Source of the DNA: CAVPRW01 sp046727435 [NCBI: bacterium]
GTDB taxonomy: Bacteria; Tectomicrobia; Entotheonellia; J063
Length of the DNA: 11,319 bases
Assembly: GCA_046727435.1 (NCBI GenBank)
Contig: JBKPCR010000518.1
Span: 1-11,319, forward strand
Direction: 5' to 3'
Position numbers and translations under genes: made by a program. Shown in pieces: positions 5,957 to 11,319 of the stretch. The notes below the pieces were generated by a model. That model had not been told where the DNA came from, searched no databases, and saw only the letters and a program-made list of their open reading frames with translations. The stretch's first letter is position 1; every line of letters begins with the position of its first letter.

Positions 5957-7207
5957 CTAATACATCACGGTCAGGTCACGCAGGACCGGGGTTTGGCCCG
6001 GAACCGTGGTGGCGAGCTGAGCCCGATACTGCAGGTAGCGTGAGCTCCCTCCAATCGTGGCCCCGGACCCCGATAGGTTAGCAAAGGCGGTCCAGGTCTG
6101 GTCTGGTGTCGGCGTGTTGCCCCGCCGCACACTGATGTTCAGACTTGTGCCATTCGGGAGATCACTCGTCCAGGTCGCGGTGCCCCAGGTCACGCTGCTC
6201 TCTGCGTCGAAGACACGGGACAGAAATGTGCCGGACGCGGCATAAGGCGTCATCCGCAACCAGTCCACGACAACGGCGCCCCCTGTTGGGGTCAGATCAC
6301 TGATGAGCAGACGCTGCGTCGTCGAGGTGGTCAACGCATGCGTGGCGACCACCGTCCCATCGATGCTGTACACCGTGTTGCTGGTGTTCCAATCGACGCG
6401 GTAGCGGTGCGAAGTTCCCGACCAGCGTGATCCTAACGCGGTGTCCTGGTTCGAGGCACCGGTATTGGTCCGTGCATACAACTGCCCACCGCCGCTGGTG
6501 CTGAAAATGGCCCATGGAGCTTCGCTGAAGGTCACCCCGAAGCCAACATGTTGATAGGCCTGGCCGCTGAAAGTGGCGACAAACTCCACTGAGCGGCCAG
6601 GCCCAAAGAGGGCTGTGGTACCGGCGCGGGCGCCATCGACCCTGAGTACTCCAGCCGCCACGCTGGCCGTGCCGCCTGTGCTCCACGGGGTGGTCGTCCA
6701 CCCCGCCGGCAGCGCCGTACCCGTGAACTCGGCGCCGACCAATGGGGCGAGGATTACTTCGCCGTTGGTAGTCTGACTGATATCGATATTGCCATCGAGC
6801 GTGCCGGCGCTGAAGTCGGCCATCGTGGTATCCATAAAGGTGCCAGGCGGGACCTCAGTCGGGGTCGCGCTGACCTCCGTGGACCGGGCGCTCTCGTTCT
6901 CGGACGTGTCATAGGCGGTAACTGCAAAGTAATAGGTCTGCCCAGCGGTGAGCCCGCTCAGGCTGACGCTCAGGGTGTTGCCGACGTCAAGGGTTACAGT
7001 ATAATTCCCGCTACTTGGCCCATAGTAGACCTTATAGCCCTCCAGGTCGGTCAGCGTGTTGCCTTCGGCATCGGTGGTGGGGGCCTGCCAACTCACCTGG
7101 ACAGAGGCCGCCAAGCTCAGGGCCTCCCCGCCGATGAGAAGACTCACGAGGGTGATGGCAATGGCCACGACGCGGGATAGGTACTGCGGTCGTCGACTGG
7201 GTCGCAT
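5957..7207 (-). CDS. Secreted fibronectin type III plus concanavalin-like domain protein
   Basis: This is a 416-residue protein with a basic start and hydrophobic core (12-33), probably cleaved near LAA at 34. Residues about 35-117 are an Fn3 domain (VSWQAPTT, LEGYKVYYG, LTAGQTYYFAVTAYD, then SENES). Residues about 155-322 look like a concanavalin/LamG-like beta sandwich: FTGTALPAGW, GRSVEFVATFSG, HVGFGVTF, YRVDWNTSNTVYSIDGTVV, and VVVDWLRMTPY. Residues 325-416 form another beta-rich module ending in PVLRDLTVMY, a closing motif common in large bacterial secreted proteins. The start ATG at 7207 has AGAGGAG about seven bases upstream, which is good. No catalytic glutamate pair of the GH16 type is evident, so glycan or surface binding is more likely than hydrolysis. 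Together with the beta-helix protein and the LamG relic it suggests a set of extracellular glycan-related proteins. Confidence 0.8.
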   Translation of the reverse strand: MRPSRRPQYLSRVVAIAITLVSLLIGGEALSLAASVQVSWQAPTTDAEGNTLTDLEGYKVYYGPSSGNYTVTLDVGNTLSVSLSGLTAGQTYYFAVTAYDTSENESARSTEVSATPTEVPPGTFMDTTMADFSAGTLDGNIDISQTTNGEVILAPLVGAEFTGTALPAGWTTTPWSTGGTASVAAGVLRVDGARAGTTALFGPGRSVEFVATFSGQAYQHVGFGVTFSEAPWAIFSTSGGGQLYARTNTGASNQDTALGSRWSGTSHRYRVDWNTSNTVYSIDGTVVATHALTTSTTQRLLISDLTPTGGAVVVDWLRMTPYAASGTFLSRVFDAESSVTWGTATWTSDLPNGTSLNISVRRGNTPTPDQTWTAFANLSGSGATIGGSSRYLQYRAQLATTVPGQTPVLRDLTVMY

Positions 7208-7642
7208 GAGGATACTCCTCTGGTCTGTGGGTGGAGGGTTCCCGCCAGCGGCGTCCCATTGACAGAAGTCGACAGACCTCTACAATAAGAAATACCGGCC
7301 GTCCCGTGATCGTCACTCGACCGCGGGCTCCTTGCGCTCCTGGGCGGCTACCCAGGAGGGCTCAGGGGCAAAGCCGGCACACCAGAGGGGGCGCCTTCCA
7401 CCGCGCCTTCCTCGGAGATCGGGCTTGGGGACTCGTACATGCGTGCAAGGTCCCAGGCCCGATCGTCTACATCCGTGCACTACAGGGATCATGCGGGATG
7501 GCTGCTCGTCCACCTCCTGTCCTGTCTCTTCGCGCGTGCCCATGCATACTCCGAGTGGATCACGCGCAAGCCATACGGGAACCCACCGGGCATACTGAGG
7601 CCTTAAATACTCGGGGGGGTCGACACATCGATGGGGAAAGGC

Positions 7643-7870
7643 TCAGCGGGCCAGGGATGTTCGACGTGCGAGATGGTTTCTACAAAGCGAGGCGCACTTA
7701 TTCAGCAGTTGGGACGCGCGAGGGAGCGCGATCGGGCCGGGAGCACCGGCAGGGCAGGACGTTCGGAGGAGGGGAAGAGACTCACGTGTCGTTTCCTCAT
7801 GAACAGGCTCCGTCGCCATTGCAGCTTCGAGATCAGCGGAAGTGAGCAGCTGAGGAAAGGCGAAGTGCAT
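7643..7870 (-). CDS. Possible 75-aa ORF directly behind a strong promoter
   Basis: The ATG at 7870 opens 75 codons to the stop at 7643. GAGGAG (7882-7877) lies six bases upstream as a ribosome binding site, yet it also overlaps the spacer between the predicted -10 box and transcript start, so the message would be nearly leaderless. The product begins MHFAFPQLLTSADLEAA and has no signal peptide, membrane helix or family I recognise; its C-terminal part is rich in Arg, Leu and Cys. Third-position bias is weak. Alternatively, the transcript is a non-coding RNA or a long leader for the Fn3 gene at 7207. Confidence 0.3.
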   Translation of the reverse strand: MHFAFPQLLTSADLEAAMATEPVHEETTRESLPLLRTSCPAGAPGPIALPRASQLLNKCASLCRNHLARRTSLAR

Positions 7871-7881
7871 CAATGTCTCCT

Positions 7882-7909
7882 CTTATACCATAATATCATT
7901 AAATGTCAA
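7882..7909 (-). promoter_or_regulatory. Strong sigma-70-type promoter, minus strand
   Basis: On the minus strand TTGACA (7909-7904), a perfect -35 hexamer, is followed by a 16-base AT-rich spacer and TATAAG (7887-7882), which matches five of six -10 positions. A run of eight T on the same strand lies just upstream of the -35, like an UP element. Transcription would start near 7875 and run toward the Fn3 gene. Such a match in GC-rich surroundings is unlikely to be accidental. Confidence 0.6.
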
Positions 7910-8018
7910 AAAAAAGTTTGCCGTCCCTGAAAAGCCTCGCATAGCTTTTACGCCAGGGGAAGGAAAGCCGACTGAGCGGAGGCATGGACGCCTTCTCATG
8001 TTGGAACACGAGTGGCGA

Positions 8019-8062
8019 ACTGAAAGACTGGGGGCTGCTACTTGTCGCCTGGCTTTTTCAGT
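8019..8062. repeat. Imperfect inverted repeat downstream of the oxidoreductase
   Basis: actgaaa (8019-8025) pairs with tttcagt (8056-8062) around a 30-base interior that can pair partly (ggc/gcc). An overlapping alternative structure pairs cacgt (8065-8069) with acgtg (8080-8084) inside gctttt/aaaagc (8052-8057 and 8087-8092). Position 50-120 bases past the oxidoreductase stop suggests a transcript-end structure on the minus strand, but there is no clear T-run after either hairpin. Confidence 0.3.
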
Positions 8063-8138
8063 GTCACGTAAAAACCTTGACGTGCCAAAAGCTATCTCTT
8101 TGATTATCTAATGAATTGTCCTCCAAGGATCTTATACC

Positions 8139-9704
8139 CTACGGAAATGGATAAAGTCGAGCTAAGTCTTTGAGTACTCGCATTGCGGCATTATGGCCGG
8201 CTGAGCCGATCACCGAGCCAGCCGGGTGACATCCTGCGCTGCAAGAATACAGCCCAGCTATGGGCGTGGCATAGGGCATTCGTTGGTCAAAGCCGAAGGT
8301 ATTGTCGACATGGTGGATATGACCATAGCTGATGCCGAAATGTTGCTCGATCTTCTTGGGCGTCAAGGCGAAGACATCCACCACGCTAGCGCTGAATCCA
8401 GGTGCAAATTGGTCGGCGATGCTCAGCAGATGCTTGACGTAGCGCCCCTCTTCATCCTCCCAGCGCTTGTTGTTGAGCTCATACGGCACCCACTGGACAA
8501 AAAACGCGGCACTGTGCCGCCCCTGATCGTCCTGCAAGGTCGGATCCACTGGTGTATGTGTATACAATTCGATGGGAGGGAAGTCAGCTAGTTCGCCAGC
8601 CCGCACTCTTTCGAACCCCTGCCGGATCTGGCTGATCACATCGTCCCCTTGCGGCAGCAGATGAATGGTAGCCTGATGCTGACCACAGTTTGTGGGTAGG
8701 CACAGAAACGTCGGCAATCTGTCCAGTGCGAGGTTCACTTTCAAGGTAGTGCCAGTGCGCTGGAAATTGTCCAGCTTGGCGTTGAAAGCTGGGGGAAACT
8801 TCTCTCGACCCACCAGCGTGCGCATGCGGAATGGGTCGGCGTTGCTGATCACGACCTGGGTGTTGAACTCGCGGCCATCCCTCAACATCACACCGGCGAC
8901 CTGACCACCGTCGGTTATAATGTGCTGCACGCCCGCTCTGGTCCAAATCTTGGCCCCAGCCTCTGTGGCCAATCGCGCCAGCTCTTTGGTGATGCTGCCC
9001 ATCCCACCTTCCGCAATCATCCACGTGCCGTCCGAGCCTGGCAAGCGACACATGTTATGCACCAGAAAATTCATCCCCGAGGCTGAGGTCCCGAAGCTGC
9101 CATGCAAGCCGGGGAAGCCATCGGTGACGGCATACATGGCGACCAGGAGCTCGCTCGCAAAACCAAACCTCGCCAGATAATCCTCGACAGGACGTGTGAC
9201 CAGATTGATGAACGTTTCACGCAAAGGGGGGCGGAGATATTTTTCCGCTGTATCATAGACAGAGAGCGGCTCTTCCAGCCAACTGGGAGCCAGATCGTCT
9301 CGGATCTGAGCGATTTCTCGGGTCAGTGCTTGGTGAGCGTTCCAGTCCCGTTCGGAGAAGAATGCTAGAAATTGTTGGCGCAGATTCTGGACATCAGATC
9401 CGAACAGTAAGTAACGATAGTCAGTAGTGGGCAAGAAGTAATGCGGATCGCGGCGGATCAATATGAATTTCGCCTGTAACTTGGCGATGAGCTCTGGTGG
9501 CATGAGGCCGAACAGATAGGCGCCCGACGAGGTGCCGAGCTTCGGGGCCTTGCCAAAAGGATACTCGGTTTTCGCGGCTCCTCCGATGGTCGCCTGCTCT
9601 TCGAAGACGTTCACTGTCAGTCCATGCCTGGCCAGCATGACCGCTGCGACTAAACCATTATGACCAGCGCCAATGATGGCTACATCGGTGACAGTTTTAG
9701 TCAT
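8139..9704 (-). CDS. FAD-dependent oxidoreductase, phytoene dehydrogenase/PYROXD2-like
   Basis: This is an intact 521-residue flavoprotein. Residues 8-17 (VAIIGAGHNG) are the dinucleotide-binding GxGxxG loop, E35 closes the Rossmann unit, and GGAA (41-44) follows as in the amine-oxidase/phytoene-desaturase superfamily. The C-terminal FAD motif is GLYSCSAGCHPAGSVIGSAGHNAA around residues 484-507. The middle part (GLHGSFGTSASGMNFLVHNM; GTWMIAEGGMGSITKELA; AFFVQWVPYEL) matches the COG1233 branch that includes animal PYROXD2, and length fits that family. Members oxidise or isomerise hydrophobic substrates such as carotenoid precursors, but the substrate for this branch is not established. No carotenoid genes lie nearby. 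The ATG at 9704 has only a weak site (GGGAT) upstream. Base composition looks less GC-rich than the neighbouring genes. The MFS gene 252 bp upstream on the same strand could move a related compound. Confidence 0.88.
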   Translation of the reverse strand: MTKTVTDVAIIGAGHNGLVAAVMLARHGLTVNVFEEQATIGGAAKTEYPFGKAPKLGTSSGAYLFGLMPPELIAKLQAKFILIRRDPHYFLPTTDYRYLLFGSDVQNLRQQFLAFFSERDWNAHQALTREIAQIRDDLAPSWLEEPLSVYDTAEKYLRPPLRETFINLVTRPVEDYLARFGFASELLVAMYAVTDGFPGLHGSFGTSASGMNFLVHNMCRLPGSDGTWMIAEGGMGSITKELARLATEAGAKIWTRAGVQHIITDGGQVAGVMLRDGREFNTQVVISNADPFRMRTLVGREKFPPAFNAKLDNFQRTGTTLKVNLALDRLPTFLCLPTNCGQHQATIHLLPQGDDVISQIRQGFERVRAGELADFPPIELYTHTPVDPTLQDDQGRHSAAFFVQWVPYELNNKRWEDEEGRYVKHLLSIADQFAPGFSASVVDVFALTPKKIEQHFGISYGHIHHVDNTFGFDQRMPYATPIAGLYSCSAGCHPAGSVIGSAGHNAAMRVLKDLARLYPFP

Positions 9705-9956
9705 AATTCGATCCCGATAAGAATTGCCAACTTAATTAGGAACAATACTCCTAGATGAGAAAGACCTGACATAGCCTCTGCAAGACCTACTACAATGCTG
9801 ATGGTTAAGTGACAGGATACCTCCTTTGTGCGCTGGCAGCAACGAAGGTTGCGTCAACCCTCGCGCCACGCAAGAGACGTGAGGTAGCGCGGCGCCCGGA
9901 AACATCGTCGTTCGGACATCAGTCAACGATGTGTGATGCCGTCAGCGCATCCTTTC
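9705..9956. other. Intergenic stretch between MFS and oxidoreductase genes
   Basis: No gene is seen. acatcgt (9902-9908) pairs with acgatgt (9926-9932) across a 17-base loop shortly after the transporter stop, and ggttg-cgt-caacc forms a small hairpin near 9847-9859. Neither is followed by a T-run. The part next to the oxidoreductase is AT-richer and may hold its promoter, but no hexamer pair is convincing. Confidence 0.4.
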
Positions 9957-11300
9957 CTAGGGTATTTCCTCAGCTTCTACAATCATAGACCTGCCCACGC
10001 TGCTGGGCGGGATTGCCGTCAAGACGAGCAGACTGCCTAAGGCCACGACACCGGCGAAGAAGAGAAACACCATCTGGTAGCTGCCGGTCGCGTCGAACAC
10101 GAACCCGGCGGTGATGGGGCCCACGGCCTGGCCACCGATTTGCACAGGCAGGGTGATACCACGGATGGTCCCGAGGTGTTGGCGACCGTAGTAATCGGCC
10201 CAGGCAAGCCGGAGGAGCAGGTGCAGCCCACCGACGCCACTGCCAATGACAGCGGCCGACAGAATACCCCACGCCAGTGTGCCGGAGAGGGCGGTTCCCA
10301 TAGCTCCCAGGGCGACACAGATTCCTGAGATGGCTAGGACGAAGCGCACAGGAATCCGTCGTGTGATGGCTGACCACAGCAGTCCTCCGGGCACCTGGGC
10401 CAGGGCGAAGACGCTGGCCATGATGGCGGCCGATGGACCGGGAAGCCCCTGGCGAATGTAGTGGCCCACCTGGTGTAAGCTCACCCCGGCCTGAACCAGG
10501 AACCCCATAGCGGAGAACACCGCCAGTATCCAAAACGCCCGCGTCTGCAGTGCCTGACTCAGCGTGAACTGGCGCTCCGGCCTGCGGTGAACGTCCGATA
10601 TTCTGCGGCCATCTGGCATGCGCTGAGGTGTCACGACCTCAGGCTGGCGGGATCGCGTGGGGGATGGGTCTGGCTCTAGGCTCATATCCTCCGGCCGGCG
10701 GGCCATCAACAAGACAGCGGGGATAATCCCGGTGGCCATGGTGAACAACCCCAGGAGCGTCCAGGCACCGCGCCACCCCCAGCCGGTGATCATCTGCTGG
10801 GCGACAAATGGCATCAGGGCCAAGCCCGTGCCCTGCGTCACCCCCAGGAGCGCCAAAGCAAAAGACCGGCGGCGGATGAACCAGTTGCTAATGGCGGTCG
10901 AGGTGGCCAACTCCAGCGGGCTAGCAAAGACCATACGACCCGGCACGTACAGCGTGTAGAAGGCCCATGTCTGGCTGACGGCAGACAGCCCAACAGCGCA
11001 CGCCCCGGCTATCGCCGAAGTGGCGCTGATCATCCATCCGGAGCCATATCGATCGATCAGGCGGCCGACGAGAGGGGAGATGATGACGGCACAGACGCCG
11101 CCAAGGCTGACGGCCCCAGCGAACAGCCCACGGGACCATCCGAAGGCATCGGTCATGGGGACCATGAACACGGAGAGGACCGCTACCGACATCAAGGGGC
11201 GGGCAGCATAGCTCGTACTCGCAGCGATCGCGAAGACGACCCAGCCATAGTAAAAGGGACACCGTCGCGCCAGGTGTGCGCGCAGGGTAGGGAGACTCAA
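9957..11300 (-). CDS. MFS transporter (monocarboxylate/oxalate-like)
   Basis: This is an intact inner-membrane secondary transporter of 447 residues with twelve predicted hydrophobic segments in two halves. The halves are separated by a charged cytoplasmic loop (about 201-245, rich in Pro and Arg). The first helix begins FYYGWVVFAIAA, and the loop between helices 2 and 3 carries the MFS motif SPLVGRLIDRYGSGW (75-89). LLGVTQGTGLALMPFVAQQMI and GWRGAW (176-180 region) are typical of the monocarboxylate and oxalate:formate-type branch. The second half ends with GFVFDATGSYQMVFLFFAG. The start given is TTG at 11300, with GGAG ten bases upstream; the frame stays open to the window edge without another start, so the true start may lie outside. 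The substrate is unknown; an organic anion is plausible from the branch. It shares the general fold of the fragment at 1-531 but is not close to it by eye. Confidence 0.88.
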   Translation of the reverse strand: MSLPTLRAHLARRCPFYYGWVVFAIAASTSYAARPLMSVAVLSVFMVPMTDAFGWSRGLFAGAVSLGGVCAVIISPLVGRLIDRYGSGWMISATSAIAGACAVGLSAVSQTWAFYTLYVPGRMVFASPLELATSTAISNWFIRRRSFALALLGVTQGTGLALMPFVAQQMITGWGWRGAWTLLGLFTMATGIIPAVLLMARRPEDMSLEPDPSPTRSRQPEVVTPQRMPDGRRISDVHRRPERQFTLSQALQTRAFWILAVFSAMGFLVQAGVSLHQVGHYIRQGLPGPSAAIMASVFALAQVPGGLLWSAITRRIPVRFVLAISGICVALGAMGTALSGTLAWGILSAAVIGSGVGGLHLLLRLAWADYYGRQHLGTIRGITLPVQIGGQAVGPITAGFVFDATGSYQMVFLFFAGVVALGSLLVLTAIPPSSVGRSMIVEAEEIP

Positions 11301-11319
11301 GATGTGCAGGCTCCGTGGT

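Larger units (their letters stand above)
7208..8138. other. Long gap without a recognised gene
   Basis: About 930 bases separate the Fn3 protein gene from the oxidoreductase. Long open frames exist here, for example 7231-7845 on the plus strand, but their Arg/Gly/Pro-rich translations show no domain and are probably chance in GC-rich sequence. Supported content is limited to a strong minus-strand promoter (7882-7909), a 75-codon ORF next to it, and AT-richer sequence with imperfect hairpins near 7930-8092. Confidence 0.6.

Noticed and set aside
7231-7845. A 204-codon plus-strand ORF between the Fn3 gene and the oxidoreductase
   Set aside because: The translation is Arg/Gly/Pro-rich without a domain or signal peptide, overlaps the Fn3 gene's upstream region, has no ribosome binding site, and opposes a strong minus-strand promoter.
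8074-8115. TTGACG on the plus strand near 8078 as a promoter
   Set aside because: No acceptable -10 hexamer lies 16-18 bases downstream, and transcription would run antisense into the oxidoreductase with no plus-strand gene to serve.
9705-9800. Promoter hexamers for the oxidoreductase (TTGTTC, 17 bases, TCTTAT on the minus strand)
   Set aside because: Both hexamers match consensus poorly and would leave only a few bases of leader, so the assignment is not supported.
9732-9926. A 64-codon minus-strand ORF between the transporter and the oxidoreductase
   Set aside because: There is no ribosome binding site and no recognisable domain, and its Ser/Arg-rich composition is typical of chance frames here.

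Overview
The window looks like accessory sequence from a GC-rich, probably didermal (Gram-negative type) bacterium that I cannot place more precisely. Several products carry Sec-type signal peptides, and the domain mix (sulfatase, parallel beta-helix, fibronectin type III, LamG-like, MFS) is common in uncultivated soil or marine lineages. Lineage is an inference from style only. I see no rRNA, tRNA, CRISPR or phage structural genes.

Left part, plus strand (1-3846): the 3' end of an MFS transporter gene (1-531) is followed, in the same reading frame and with no room for a 5' half, by a sulfatase that lacks its N-terminal catalytic domain (604-1488). After about 330 bp with no recognisable gene comes a secreted tyrosine-phosphatase-like gene broken by an in-frame TGA and cut off before its catalytic loop (1821-2285). 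Directly after that lies a DDE transposase (2353-3846), whose N-terminal part appears to be in another frame. This part reads as a gene graveyard next to a mobile element.

Middle, minus strand (4078-7207): two intact secreted all-beta proteins flank a LamG-like relic with an internal stop (5643-5948). The first is a right-handed beta-helix protein (4078-5472) with a good Shine-Dalgarno and a consensus -10 box. The second is an Fn3 plus concanavalin-like protein (5957-7207). With the sulfatase they suggest cell-surface or extracellular glycan binding or processing, which is an inference.

A gap of about 930 bp (7208-8138) follows. It holds no recognised gene, but it has the best promoter in the window (7882-7909, minus strand), placed so that a 75-codon ORF would be almost leaderless. 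It also has hairpin-forming AT-richer sequence just downstream of the next gene.

Right part, minus strand (8139-11300): an intact FAD-dependent oxidoreductase of the phytoene-dehydrogenase/PYROXD2 type, and upstream of it an intact MFS transporter whose start is at or beyond the window edge. They may act on the same small molecule, but the 252-bp gap makes a shared transcript uncertain. I found no convincing new multi-gene system. The points worth a second look are the decay pattern, the transposase frame change, the LamG relic and the promoter-small ORF unit.
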